Assembly (NCBI GenBank): GCA_963169105.1
Contig: OY720643.1
Coordinates: forward strand, 129,136,041-129,200,040
DNA: 64,000 nt
Source: Ceriagrion tenellum
Taxonomy: Eukaryota > Arthropoda > Insecta > Odonata > Coenagrionidae
Direction of reading: 5' to 3'
Under the pieces are notes generated by a model. The model saw nothing but the letters and a program-made list of their open reading frames with translations, was not told the DNA's origin and ran no database searches. Positions 24,501 through 39,500 of this stretch are shown here, piece after piece; the stretch's first letter is position 1, and every line of letters starts with the position of its first letter. The position numbers and the translations under genes were made by a program.

Positions 24501-27500
24501 TAACTTGGGGTTGTCATTCAGTAATTCACCTAGGATTTTTTTCTTGAAGTTTCGTAAGCTGGTGCGCATAATTTTCTTCGTTTTTCAGCATTGGGCAATG
24601 TAAATTTCTCTCACCGCAACCATTGTTTAGTTACCAGACGTAATAGAATGTTTATGTAGGTTGTGTAATTGCCTTTGTCTCCTGAGCTCTCGCCTTCCTA
24701 CGTGGTTATACCAACGAGATTCTAAAATCTTCTGTTTGAATTGGTGTGGAATATATTTATCGATTCCTTTAAGTAGTATTACCAAAAAATACCTCCATGA
24801 TACTTCGGTGCTCTTGTCCTTCGTTGTGGCTACGAATTTTGTGAATGAGGCTTCAAACATCTCTCCAAATTTTATGTAATAGCATTTTTTTAAATTAGTA
24901 GACTTTACACTTAGATTTTACAGTGGACTCTACTGTTGTTTTCAAAGTCATAAAAAGTACTAGCTCTAGATAGTGCGACTCAGCCATCGTCACCAGGATA
25001 ATGGTCCGCTGGGGATGCTGGCGGTTCTACATATCCGATACCCCAATGTTGTGGGAGCCGTTATGATTCCTTTCAATCTCGTTTACAACCGGTCTCCAGG
25101 TCGAACTTAAATTGAAGCCATTGTCTCTATTGACGTTATTTTCCTAATTTTAATTAGTATTTTCTTTCCCAAAATTTTGAGGTCCGGGAAAGTAGCGAGG
25201 TATTAGGGAAATCGATACGGTGACCCAGGGCAAGGCTATGTTCTGCTACTGCAGACTTTTCCGGTTGGAAAAGCCTAATGCTCCTTTCATGCTCTTTTAT
25301 CCTTTTCTCGACGGTCCTTCCTGTCTCGCCAATATGTGCTTTACCACACTCACATGGTACGCAGTATACCCCAGTTGTTGTCAGGCCTAAGTTGTCCTTA
25401 CAGGTGACAAGGAAATTCTTGAGTTTGGCATGAGGTTTATGTATCGTTTCCACTTTTTGCCTTCTTAATATCCTCCATATCTTGTTAGATATCGATGATA
25501 TATACGGAACGTAAGCCTTAGCGATGGGTTTCTCCTTCTCTTCCAACACCTCCGCTCCATTGGCATTGAAAGTTCTTTTTAAAGCCATATTTATTTCTTG
25601 CCGGCTATAGCCATTCGCATGGAAGGTGTCTTTGAGGTGCCTTAATTCCATTTCTAGGCTGTTGGAGTCCGCAATGGTTTTTGCTCGATGGAAGAGTGTA
25701 GAGAGAACACTCCTTTTTTGTGCAGGATGATGATGGCTCTCATTGCTGAAGTATAGGTCTGTGTGAGTTGGTTTAAGATACACAGCATGGCCTAACCTTC
25801 CATCTCCATTTCTTTCAACCAAAATATCCAGAAAGGGTAAACGTTTATTGGCCTCCAACTCCATAGTAAACTGAATACTAAGATGTATGTTATTCATGTG
25901 ACTAAGGAATCCATCAAGGCTGTCACGTCCATGTGGGCTGAGAGCATCCAGCACTCATTGGAATGTAATGGCCATATGCATAACTCTGCCTTGTCATCAG
26001 GTGTCATGGAGCTCACAAGAATTTCCCCTTGAAGTGCATGAACAACACAGCCAGGGCACCGTCTGGAGCGCATTCACAGCTGCTTTACTGTTTAATTCTT
26101 GGAAGATGATTGATAACCTTGAGGCAAGGTTAACTGCCTTCTTGTGATGGTTTTTGGCACTGTAATTGGCGACACATTAGCTGAGAGCATCCAGCACTCA
26201 TTGGAATGTAATGGCCAAATGCATAACTCTGCCTTGCCATCAGGTGTCATGGACCTCACAAGAATTTCCCCTTGAAATGCATGAACAACACAGCCAAGAT
26301 ACGGTCTGGAGCATAGTAGAATAATGCTAGTTCCCTCACCTCCTGGTATCTCTTCCTATGCATATACTTTCTTCTTTATTTGGTCCATGAACTTATCCCT
26401 GGGTCTTCATCTGGGGACTTGACCCTCTTTTTTACCTTCAATTACATTCCTCACAAACCCATTGTGTCTCAAGGTGTGTCCAATCCATCTCGTTCCTCTT
26501 TTCTGTATGGTGTTCCACTAGGTTCTTTCCTCCTACTCATCTGAACACTTCATCAGATATAATTTTTTCCATCCATTTTATCCTCAGCATCCTCCTCCAG
26601 CACCAGGTTTCAAAGGCTTCTAAAGTGCGTTCCACATTTAGTTGACAGTATGGGCTCTTATGGAGATTCGTTTCCCATGTTAATCCCCATAAGGCTGGAG
26701 ATGCGCTGTTGCCAACAGCAGCAGAAAAATTAATATTGCACTATCAAATTTATCGTCATCTCTTTTAATGCACAGACACGATACATTTATTGGTCGTAAA
26801 AGTTTTACCATAAAATTTATCATAAAAGTTATAAAAAACATTTTCATTAATTTACGCAACAAACGCGGCTCTTTTGACTTTGTCTTCTTCACCCAATTGT
26901 GGGCTAACCGTTCTTCATACTGGATTGAAACTTATGCAAAACGTTCCGTATTCTTTTGATTTCGATAAAGATGTACATCAATTAGAAGTTATCTGAGCTG
27001 AAATTTTGTTATACTGATGTAAATATCTTAAGGACAAAAATGTTTGGTTTTTGTAAGGTAAAAAATAATCGCATGCTAACTTACGTTCCTTAAGTTTTAG
27101 GTCCGTATATCCTGCGTATAAAATTTGAAGAAAACTATTTATTTGTTTTTAGTCAAAAAATCATTTAGTTATCTCAATTGTGAAGAACGCTACAACGTTT
27201 TGATCTTAAGAAAAATTATTACGGCGCCACGGCACCGCCGCGCCGAGGCGCGCTGCTTGCTGTCTTGCTAACACAGCGCAGGCGGAATATTCTTCGGTGG
27301 AAAACGGGATTTATATCTTTATATAAATGCATGTAATTCTTCGTTAGATGTTTTTAAGGAGAGTACTCATGCGTTGTATTAGAAATATTTATATTTCAAG
27401 ACAATGACATACGTAAGCCTATCTCATGAACCTTTTGACGGCTTTGAAATAAGACGCAAATTTCGCCTTTACGAGTCTTGCCGTAGGAAACATGAAAGAA

Positions 27501-30500
27501 ACTATTCTATAATCCGCACGAGGGGCATTCCTCTTCGGTGTAAGCCCTTAAGGAAAAGGGCACTCTAGGTTTTTTCAGAAGTTCCGTTAATAGGGTGCCA
27601 TAAAACATCTGCACGGGAAGCAACCCCAGCGGAAGGGGCTAGGAAAAGAATTAGCGAAGACGTTCAGTTTCTTGTAGGATTTTTTAAGTGAACAAGTGGT
27701 GTTTAGTCTGCTGTGTTTATCAGAGCTGTGGAGTATTTTTCATCAATATCTGCTGTAAGGTGCCCTATCACCATGTCCGATGCGAAGAGGAGGAGAAAAG
27801 GGGAGAGGCTGAGAAGCCGTGAAAGAGAGCTGGTGTTCAACGTCTTCTCATACCTCAACAAATCCCTCAGTATCACTGAAGCCTGCCGTGAACTGCCGTG
27901 AACTTCGCAGGCAACTGGCTGTTCACAGTCCACTATTTACAGAGTGGGAAAGGAAGCGGCCCGTGGTTCATTGGTGACACATTCAAAGACTAAAAAAGTT
28001 AGACAGCCTTACAAGAATTCGAGAGCGTTAATTTACGACGATTTTGTGAGATCGGGAGTTCGAAGAAAAGTACATGAATTTTTCATGAAAATATTCCTCC
28101 GACTTTAAAATCTATTTTAAGCTCAGTCAACATGGACAAAGATCTTCCAAATTTCAACAGGACTACATTATATCGTCTTCTTGTAGACATAGGTTTCGTG
28201 TACGAACGCAGGGGAAAAAGAAGCATTTTAATTGAAAGGGACGATATTATTCGTTGGTAACATAATTATTTAAGGCAGCTAAAAAAATATCGTTGTGAAC
28301 GAAGGGTTATTGCTTTCACAGACGAAACTTGCATCAATGTCGGACAAACATTGAACATGACTTGGCGTGACAAAAAATAGAAACTCCTCGTCAGGCTTTC
28401 CTTTCTGGACTTACAACCGGGCTAAGGCCCCCACCTCCCGAGGTGGACGCTTTGCAATTATACATGCAGGGACGGAGAGAGGGTTCATAGAGGGAGCAGC
28501 ACGTGTTTTTTATGGAAGAAAAACACCATGGATGAGCGTGACGAAGTTGATGGCGAGTGTTATGAGAGTTGGTTTGAGCACTCACTTCTCTCAAACATAC
28601 CCGAAGGCACAATTATAGTTGTAGATAATGCATCATACCATTCGAGGAAATTGGAATCCTTACCTACCACAAGCTGGAGGAAAAATTCCACTAAAGAGTG
28701 GTTGGTTAGCAAAGGAATTAGCTTTGATGAGGAAAGCTTGAAAAGAGATCTTTTATTTGTGGTGAACCAAGTACGGGAAAAATATGAAAAATTTAAGATA
28801 GATGAACTAGCGAAGAGCTACGGCTGTAGAGTGCTAAGACTACCACCATATCATTGCGAATTGAATCCAATTGAAATGGTTTGAGCTAAAGTAAAACATT
28901 ACGTTGGGATGAAGAACACCACTATTAAGAAGAAAGAGGTAGAAAAACTCATCACAGAAAGCTTGATGTCATCACTTCCGAAAATTGGAAAAACTATGTC
29001 GAGCACGTGAAGAAAGTGGAAGAAGACATGTGGCGTGCAGACAATTTGCAAGATGACATCGAAGAGTTAATTATTCGTCTGACATCGTCTTCATCCTCTC
29101 AGTCGACATCTCCCTCAACGGAGAACGAGCCACATCCGAGCACATCGCGCTACATGGAGGGAGTGGAATATCTGTCGGACTCATGAACAAGAAGGTATGG
29201 TGGCATTTTTTTTATTATTGTTAATCTTTTTATGTTTCGGCTGATTGCAGTGCTATTATACAATCTGCTTTAGACAAGAATTATTTATGGAGACTTGAAA
29301 GCGTAGAGTTTATCATCATTGCTGTATAAGCGACACATAAGTTCATTGAAAAAGTCAAACTCGTGAAGAGGACCGCTCTTAAAAAAAAACTCGAGTATAA
29401 TTCCTAGAGCATGCGTGTATTGGCATCGCGTCATATTATTTTCCTTAAACTTTGCCAGAGAGGTTCTCACTTGATCGGTCTTAGAAATTTAAATATAAAA
29501 AATAGAAGTAAATCTAAATACCTTGGCTTGCTTAAAACAAGGGGAAAATAATTCTTGGCGGTAGTGGATCATTTTGCTAACATGTTTACGTATACTTACA
29601 CTATCATTTAGTTGTAGGCGATGTTTTTCATCTCCTAGCATTAGTTGAAAGTGTCTTGGTAAAATATAAAAAAAAGCAAATTTCGAACAAGTAATTGAGG
29701 ATATGCGATACATTTTCACGCAGGACGTTGTTGTTCCCAAATTAATCGTTGGAATACCGGAGAAGGGCAGTAGGAAGCAGCGGCAATTGATTGTTCCTTC
29801 AAGGATTTCGCCTGGCGTCTTCCCCTTCAATAGGTTGCATTGAATGCTTGGGAGCTGGATAGGGTTTCAACGAATGGGATAGCTTCTGTGTCAAGTCACC
29901 CGCGGTGTCCTTCCCGTTGGTTTCCGCCTGTGGGGCCCCTGTGGGCTCCATTGTGCGAGGAGTGGGAGGGACCCGCCTAAAGAAAAATGTATGTACAAAA
30001 GAACCTGGACGTCAGACCTCAGGCCTGGGCACTTTAGGGACAACTTACATGCAGAAATGGGCAGGGGGCTTAAGAAGGGTCCAAGGGGGCAAGGGGGCAA
30101 GTAGAAGGGAATCCGGTAGACTCGCGAATCCTCGAAAGGAGGAAAATGCGGCAACCAAATTGAAAATGGATGGATGGAATTGGGGATGGTTCGTTTGTTA
30201 CGATTGTGGTAAGGTAAGGGGAAACGAGGCTTTAGGAGTGTTGTGTATTATCTACTTATTGTCTCAATGGAAAATAGAAATTACTCCACAGAATATGGTA
30301 AATATTGAGTGCTCTTTTTTTATTTTAGCGGCTTCAAGGCTCAAAAGTCGCTGAGCTGGGGCAAACTGCCCCACTTGTCCTACCTCTGGGCGGCCCTGCG
30401 TATGCGACTGCAGAGGGAAACGAATCATTCTTATTAAAAGGGACGATTTTTATTCAATTGCTATACAATTAATGTAGACAGCTAAAAATTATCGTGAAAA

Positions 30501-33500
30501 AAGTTTTTGCGCTCACAGACGACATATGGATCAATATTAAGCTATTTGCAGACATGACTTGGAATAAGAAAGAAATAAGAAACGCTCCTCAGTCTTCGTC
30601 AGCGCGTCAAGGAAGTAGAAATAGCTGTTGCATGCAGAAAATTTGCAGGATCATTAACCTCATTGAGGAGAATGATTGCATCGATTGGTGCTAGAAAATA
30701 ATCCACAAAATATTGTAAACAACGACTGTCACTATTTTTTAATATTCGTTACTCGAGGCCCCAAAGACACTACCCCATGAAGTATTTCGTTCACAAATTA
30801 CAGTGAAACGGTAAGAGTAGGCCCTACTTTGCACCTATGGGTTAGTTGTTTCTCATGTACAAATCCCTTGATTTGACCAAATTGATTAACCAATGAATTC
30901 CCCTTCTTCAGAATTGAATTTTCCCCAAATTCCTGGGACATTCTCTGGATAAATACTTCCATCAATAAAAATTTCGATTAAAACTAATTAAATTTTCAAT
31001 TCATATTCTAATAAATAGTATGTCTTTTCTCTTCATAATTCCATTATTATCAATCTTTTTTCGTACCCGATTCCCGAGTCGGAGATGCAGGCTGACGATG
31101 TGCGACGAAAATCCAATGGACGTAAAACAGAACAAGATATTCGTGACCACTTAAATTTAATTATTTACCAGTGGTTGATTCTACGTTCATTCTTACTCCT
31201 TCACTCAGAAAAATATATTTCAATGGTCTTTTATGATGGGATAAAAGCATGTTTACAGTATAAACATATAAAAATTATAATAGCGCGCTGTGGTATTGAA
31301 TGTTAGAATTTAATAATCGCTACTTACGACGCATAATATAGAATCAAACATATATCGGAGCGATGTGAATCGAGGGCCTCCATTATTTCTTTTTAAATTT
31401 GACATTTTGGCGCGGTGTTATGAGTGGTGGCCCACACCATCAGGATGCCGGATGACGGAGCGTAGGTTTGGCAACACTGTACTCCATAAGGCCTGTACTG
31501 TCAACTAAATGTGGAACGCACTATAGTCTATTCTGATCAGCTTTTCCTATGGTCCACGCTTCTGATCCATAGAATGCTATCCTCCACACCAGGGTTTTCA
31601 CATTGTTTCCTGGTTTGTTATCCTATCTTCTTTGAGCACAGCAGTTGTCTTTTTCCCATGAATGCCTTCTTAGCTTGTGCTATTCTCTGCTTGATGTCCA
31701 TTGTATTTCTTCCGCATACATGATGGTACTTCCGAGATAGGTGAAGGAATCCACTTGCTCTAATTGCTCTCTTCTCAAGGTGACTTCTGAATTCAACTTC
31801 TCTCTTCTGCATACTAGGCTTTTAGCCTTCGTCTTACTTATTTTCATGTTGAACTCTTGTAGAACTTTGTCCATGATGTTTAGTGACCTTTGGAGATTCT
31901 TGCGATTTCCAGCTATGACTACGATATCATCTGCAAAGTAGAGCATGTTTATTGCTTCTCCGTTTTCAGTCCAGTTTCTTGTGCTTCTCATATGGCCTCC
32001 TCCAAGTAAATGATGAACAGTGCTGGTGAGAGGTTGCATCCTTGTCTTACTCCTTTCTTAATTTTAACTTAAATTTATCTTCCATATCTTATTCACATTG
32101 TGACGACTTGCATCTTTTATAGTTGGCACATTATTCTTCTGTCGTTGTAATCCTTCCTGAGTTTTTCCAGCAGTCTAAACATCTCGTTCCCCTCAATGTT
32201 GTCGAAGGCTTTCTCCAGGTCCACGTATGTGACACGCAATGGTTTGTTCACATATATTGTTTTCGCCACGATTATTCTCAGGCAGAGTATGGCCTCCCAG
32301 GTACCCCTGTTCTTCCTAAATCCAAACTGGTTTTTCAAGATGCTGTCTTCAATTTTCCTTTACATTCTCTGGCTTATTATTCATGTGAGTATGCCACCAG
32401 AGTATGTCTTCATTCTCCACCAGAGTGAGTATGTCAGTGACACCAGACTCAAGGTTCAGTGCTCCTCACATCTCTGTCCTTGTCTTCGTCAGTATCACAA
32501 TCATTACACTCCTTTGAAAATCCTCTGGAAGTGTTCTGCATTGGTAGCTATTTCTGATCCTCTCGTACAGGTTAACCTTGGCTTTGATGATTTCTCCATT
32601 GATGTTGTCCTCTCCAGGTGCTTTGTTTTACTTGAGGTCTTCTTCTGCTCTATTGAATTTACACCTCAGTATGAGTGGGCCCCGTTCTTCCTCATCAATC
32701 TTGCTCTCATCACCAGGTTTTCTTCAAACAGTGTCGGCTTTTGGTAGAGTTCTTCGATGTACTGCTTCCATCTATTCCCAATGTCTTCATTCTCCATCAA
32801 TGTATTCTCACTCACATCTCTGACATTGCTGCTTCTCGTTTTCCTGTTTCCAAAGTGTTTCTTCACTAGCTTGTATACTGTTTCGGTGTTTCCCTTCTTC
32901 ATGGTTCATTGACTTCCTCACGGCAGCTTTCGATCCAATTCTTCCTAGCATTCTTGCATTCTCTATAGACATGGTGCCTTAACTTCTTGTAGAGGGTTAC
33001 CTCTCCTTCGTTTCTTGTGTTCTTGTATTTTTTCTTTAGTTACCTAATCTCCGTCATTGTCCATGGCTTCTTCATGTTGGCCATCTTACTCAACAGTTGT
33101 TCCTCTGCCACTTCTGTGATTTTCCTCTTCAGGTCATCCCATTTTCCTTCGATGCCCAGTTAGTTCTCATTCTCTAGTTTCCTGTTGACGGATGTGGCGA
33201 ATCTTCCTCTATTTCCTTCTTTAGCCAGTATTTTCGTGTCCCATCTTGGTTCGCATTTTACTTTCTTGGTTTTCTTGAACCGAAGGTGGCTATCCATGGC
33301 TACTAGGTTGTGGTCACTGTTTATATCCGCACTGGGATCGCTCTTGAACTGCTTGACTTGATACCTACCCCTGGCCTCTCCATATCTATCTTCACATTCT
33401 CCAGCTTCCTGGATATTCTTGGATAACTGCTAAATTATTTGTGGACTATATCATTCATTCAGATAAAAAATGGGTTGAAAGAACTGTAAAACTTTGCTTT

Positions 33501-36500
33501 TAATTGATCAGTGTGCAGCCCACCCATTGAATGTATTTCTCAGAAACACTGAAGTTGTATTTCTTCCCACTAACTGTACTAACAAGATTTAGGCATTATC
33601 CATGCATTTAAGTTTCATTACAGAAGTCTACTGGTTTGTAAGACATTTGCCATGATAGACCAGGGATTGCTACAGGATGCTACTAAGATGAACTTGAGTG
33701 TTTTGCAAGAAATGAACTTCATAACAGAAGCTTGGTGCATTATAACACCCCTTACAATCAAGAATTGTTTTGCAAAGTATGGATTTTTAGGTGTCTGCAA
33801 TACCTGTGATGATGATAGTCATGTAAAATTAAGTGTAAGTGAAGAAAATGACTGGACCTCCTCACAAATAAATGAAGTAAATTTTGAGGTCTATGTGAGG
33901 TGTGACAGTCCAGTGACTGTGTGTGAGGTCCAGACTGTGGAACAAATTTTCGGTGAACAGTAGTCTCATGAAGAAGAAGAACTCAGAGAGGAGGATGAAG
34001 TAGAAGAAGCAAAAATGGCTTTTATAGATGCTCACAAAGGAGTAGATACTGTAAAGATGATATTTGTAAATTTGTTAATGAGGACAATGTGGTTGAAGTA
34101 TGCAACAAAGTGGAACATGAACTGTATCAGTTGAGACCTCTTGAAAAAAAAAAGAAATTATTTGGTTGAATGGTTAAAAAAATAAATTGACACTGTATTT
34201 GAATTTACCTTATTATTGTATTTAAACATGCACATATCAGATGGGATGCAAAATTTACAACTATGGCATGGTCCATTAAATATAATCTTAATTTCCCTTA
34301 TCTTACTCTTTCCTCCAATTTGCACTTTTTTAGGTGATCCCTTCAAAAGTGTAAAATATAGTTTTCACTTTACACAGGTACACTTGCAATAATTTTATTT
34401 GAAATAATTGCCTTAGATAATTTTTAATAAAAAATATTTATTTATAAAATGTATGTAATTTAATTCAATGGTTTCAAGAAAACGAGTGAGTGAGAAAATT
34501 AATAAAGTGAGAAATAATAATGGAGAGAAAAACCCATCAATTTTTTTCACCAGAGAGTAAGCACTTATTTCAGAACAATGATGTAAAAAAATTTTTTTTG
34601 TTTATCCTTTTCCCTTTAGAAGAGACTCCACACAGTTAACTCCTCCTTTCATTTGAAAAGATATTCAAATAACCCCCCATTATTTTTTCTCAACCATAAA
34701 AAGCCATTTTGGCCACATTTTTTTCCTAGATTCCTTACATATTTAAGTATACGCACAGTAGTTTCATCAACTGGTATCAATTGGTAAATTTAGTAGTAAA
34801 GTTGGTAAATATTTAAGCACAATCATAGCAGTTTCATCAACATTGGTTGGTGAACACCGAGGGTGTAAAATACTAAGAATACAAATTTAGCCTACTTCAT
34901 CTGATTGATCAAAACTACTACATTTCAGTAACTTTTAACAGGCTGTAAAACAAGTTTAGAGGGAAATAATTCTGTATTCTAACTCAAGTCCACAAGAGGA
35001 GAAAAAATGCCAAGTTTCGCCAAATTCTGACATGTTGATGATGATGATGTTTTGGGTGTCAAGGAGTAGTTGAACCGACATGGGATGACCCAAAACCTCA
35101 ATTATATTAACTATGAAGGATGAAGATGTACAAATTATTTACCAAGATAAAGACGTCTAAAAATATAACTCATGAAATATGAGTGTATAGGATACACTAG
35201 GATGATACGATTAAAAAACATATAGTGTGCCAAATTAGCACAACTGGTCTTTTGATACCTTTCTTTCTTCAGTGTCAAGGACACCTTTCAAGTTATCTCA
35301 TTTACTGCATTATTTCAATTAAACAAAGGGGAAAATAACAGTTCAAAATTATGAATGACAAAAATATACAATTACCTCAACAGAAGGGCAGTAAGCAAAT
35401 GTACAAATGGCTTCGGCTGATTTATCCTCCCAGCCAGTGAGCATTCGGTGAAGGCCCTCTGCTCCCAGCTTGTCCAAAAACCACTTAATATATGGCCCTG
35501 CAAGAAAAATCATGTAATATTATCTGGCAGATTAAGAGAACACAAGCAATTTTGATTTCACAGAGCAGGATCATTACAATTGCTCCCATGATTGATAGTG
35601 TCTCCATAATTTATTTTAATGATACCTGTAAAACATTATGCTATGCTGCCTACATTTCAGGGCTTCCTCTTAAAGGTGTCAAGAATGTGAGTGATAAGTT
35701 TCCTCTAAACACACGTAGTCCTTATAATTGTCCGGCCAATCTATAGCTGTTACCCTACAGTTCAAAGTATCAAGAATGCTAAAATATCAGCAAATATATG
35801 GATTTGAAATTCCATATCAAGTGGATAAAAAATAGGGTACATTTTTTGACGATCCATACCTTTGCTCACTAAGCCTGATGAATACCATTCCAGGCCTTTT
35901 CAATTACCTTAATTATGCAATGAGGCAAGGTTAACTGCCTTCTTGTGATGGTTTTTGGCACTGTAATTGGCGACACATTAGCTGAGAGCATCCAGCACTC
36001 ATTGGAATGTAATGGCCATATGCATAACTCTGCCTTGCCATCAGGTGTCATGGAGCTCACAAGAATTTCCCCTTGAAGTGCATGAACAACACAGCCAGGG
36101 TACCGTCTGGAGCGCATTCACAGCTGCTTTACTGTTTAATTCTTGGAAGATGATTGTCAGAATACAACCAACACTTGTGGGCAAGGACTTGGCATCATTA
36201 GTGATCCTCGATTGGATTCCAAAAACATCTTCCTGTGGAGAGGTGGCTTCCACCCTATCTCTTCTATGGCAACAACCTAACCAAATTTACTGTTTTGGCT
36301 CCACCATTATCATCTACATTTGGAGAAATACGCATCTTGACGTGGTTATGCCACAATCCATAAGGGGCACACCCAGCCTCCGACAGAAAAAGCTGGAGCG
36401 GAATTAGTGTGTAGACAGCATCTCAGGCCCCATTTTAAAAAAAGTAACAAGGAATTTCAAAGAACCACGGAACTAGCCACGCAGTTACTTCAACGGAGTC

Positions 36501-39500
36501 ACCCACTAGTGATCACACAATTGTGTAAGAAGGAATTGCTTTCATGTAAAAGCATAATTCTACAACACTTTGCCGAGAATATAGGTCTCATTATGCAAGA
36601 CACAGTGCTGAGGTTCTTCTCATACAACAGTCAAGCAACAATCCATCCTTGTGTTGCGTATGTAAAGGATGGTGGTAGAGTATCATCCATGAGAATTTTT
36701 CATTACTGATTGGTTAAATACCTAAGCAGCATCAGTATACGTATAATAAAGAACAGTAATTATTATGTGTATAAACGAGAAGTTTCCACACACGAAAAAC
36801 ATTTGAACATTAGAGAGATGGAATTGTGAGCCAGTACAAAAGTTCCAAAAACATTCGAAACTTATATTTGAATAGTAGCATTGACATGGGAAAGGTAGTA
36901 AGTCAAAAAGATTCGAAAATTCGTTTTTTCATGGAGAAGGTAGTACATGCACACACCAATAGCATGGAAAAGGTAGCAAGTCAATTGGTAGAAAATATTA
37001 GTTCCTACGAGTGATGCAAGATGGAATCTGTAGTATGTAAGTCAATGAGGAGTTGGCAAACTTGTTTTTCTCATTTCCTGTAAAATTCATTTTTTGTGAC
37101 TTACTACCTTTCCCATGTCAACGCTACAATTATTCAGACTTGGGTTTGTCTGTAGAATAGCAATTTCTGGCAACATGCCATGAGTGTGATGGGATAGAGG
37201 GAGCTGTGAAATAAGTAGCCAACTGAGCTCATTTTCACTTCAACCTGATGGCTGGAGAAACTGCCGTCACAAAAAGACAACACGTGGAAGGAAACCCAAG
37301 AACTGATCTCCAAATGCTGAAACGACGTGGAAACCTTCAGACTAATCATACAGAGGTTTGAAAAACAAAACTGAACAAGATAATCCAAAATGCTAAAACA
37401 ATGGAGTGAACAAAAATTCATCACAGCCATCTTCCAATCAGAGAAAATCAGTCGCTTATCAGTTCACTTTCTCTGCAAAAGTTCAGGGTGACAAAAAAGT
37501 TAATTTACGTAAGGGCAAACCAATATCATGAACCAAGAACATTACACCTACACTTAAGGAACTTATTCTGCTGGCATGCATCACAGCAGGTAAACTGGCT
37601 GTGTTGTTCATACACTTCTTGTGAGCTCCATGATAACTGATGGCAAGGTAGAGTCATGCATATGGCCATTACATTCCAATGAGTGCTGGATGCCCTCAGC
37701 AAATGTGTCGCCAGTTCCAGTGCTAAAGACCATCACAGGAAGGCAGTAAGCCCAGACTGACAACATAATTAGGGCAATTGAGAAAGCCTGGAATGGTATT
37801 CATCAGGCTTAGGGAATAAAGGTATGTATCGTCAAAAAATAACCCTAGTTTTTATCCTCCACTTGCTTCTTCATCTTTGGTCATTCAATCCTAGGATTGG
37901 TTGACTGCAGCTCTCCCCAAGCAATGCTAGTCCCTTCTTCCTGGTAGCTTTTCCATTATATGTACTTTCCTTATCATTTTGGCCGTGAACTTATTCCAGG
38001 GTCTTCCTCTGTTGGGGCTTTTTCCTCTTTTGTTGTCAGGGCTGGTCAGTATTTCAAATGCAAGTATTTTAAAATACATGTTTGAAATACATTTGTATTT
38101 TGTATTTCAAGTACTCCTAGGCCTGTATTTTGCCCACTCCTGTCTGTAAGTTTAAAAGTGTTAGGACCTACTGGGGCCAGGCAGCATTTCAAATGCAAGT
38201 TATTTTAAAATACGTGATTGAAATACATTTGTATTTTGTATTTCAAAGACACGACCTGAATGCATCTTGTATTTTGCATTTCAAATACGCTTGGAGCAGT
38301 ATTTTGTATTTCAAGTACTCCTCGGCCTGTATTTTGCCCAGCCCTGGTTGTTGTTGGTGGTTCGATTCTAAGATTGGTTGACTCCAGCCCTCCACCCTTC
38401 CCGATCTAATGCCAGCTCCCTTACATCCTGGAATCTCCTCGCGTGTACTTCCTTCGTTATTTCGTTCATGAACTTATTCCTGGGTCTTCCTTCCTCTGGG
38501 GACTTTTCCCTCTATTTCACCTTCAATTATGTTCTTCACAAACAAATTATGCCGCAGAGTGCGTCCAATCCATCTGGTTCCTCTTCCCTGAATAGTGTTC
38601 CATATGGTCCTTCCCTCTGCTATCCTTCTGTAAGCTTCATCATTTCTTATTTTGTCCATCCATATTATCTTCAGCATCCTCTTCCAGAACCAGGTTTCAA
38701 AGGCTTCTCATCTGTTCTGGTCTACTTTTCATATGGTCCAAGCTTATGAACCACACTCCACACAAATGTTTTCACATACTATTTCCTAGTTTCTAGCCCT
38801 TTCTTCTCAGAGCACAGCAGTTGTCTTTTAACCATGAACACCTTCTCAGCTTGGGATATTCTCTGCTTCATGTCCATTGTACTTCTTCCGCCCACGTGAT
38901 GGTTCTTCCAAAATAGGTGAAGGAGTCCACTTGCTCTAATTTCTCTCCTCTCAGTGTGGCTTCTGCATTCAGCTTTTCTCTTCTGCACCCTAGGATTTTA
39001 GTCTTTGTCTTACATATATCTAATAAGACAAAGAATGAGCCTAATGATGACCAAAACCTCATTACAAGTTAAATTCACTTGCTATGGAATCATAAATTCA
39101 TATATTTGCTGATGATAGCATTCTAGACTCTGGTGTGACAGCAACAGATTGGCAATTGGAAACTTGATACATTCCTCACACCTTTACGTGGAAGCCCTGA
39201 AAAGTAGGTTGCGTATGGCCTTGTGTTGTGTGCGTTGTGTATAGCCATGGCTTTATGTATTACATGCATCATTAAAATAAATTATGGAAGCACCATCAAT
39301 CATGGCTGAAACTTCACCAATGCATTCCCATAAAGAGGGAGACCAGTGCATTTAATTTAAACAAAATCATTCTCCTAACTGGAGTCCCTTCCCTGTCATT
39401 AGATGATGAACAAGTGGCAGTTTACAATATAAAACAAGAGCAGAGTGGTAGTTTTCTGTAAATCTATCACCAAATAAGCATAACAGTGGCCCAAATCTCA

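Larger units (their letters stand above)
26623..31523 (+). mobile_element. TA-flanked DNA transposon with DD82E transposase, 4901 bp
   Basis: The terminal inverted repeats agree perfectly over 26 bp, starting AGTGCGTTCCACATTTAGTT, and similarity extends to about 43 bp. TA dinucleotides stand at 26621-26622 and 31524-31525 where the element splits an RTE-like LINE. Inside are a decayed transposase (27772-29186) and a second shorter transposase remnant (30404-30692). TA duplication and the DDE transposase place it in the IS630-Tc1-mariner group. The D-to-E spacing of 82 matches what I recall as the DD82E/Sailor family; that name is from memory. Confidence 0.87.

Noticed and set aside
29905..30354. 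149-codon open frame with CYDCGK as a zinc-knuckle protein
   Set aside because: Only one Cys pair, no His or third Cys in the proper spacing, and a G-rich biased segment.
36407..36709. 100-codon open frame as a host gene
   Set aside because: No recognised domain, and next to repeat R4; more likely repeat DNA.
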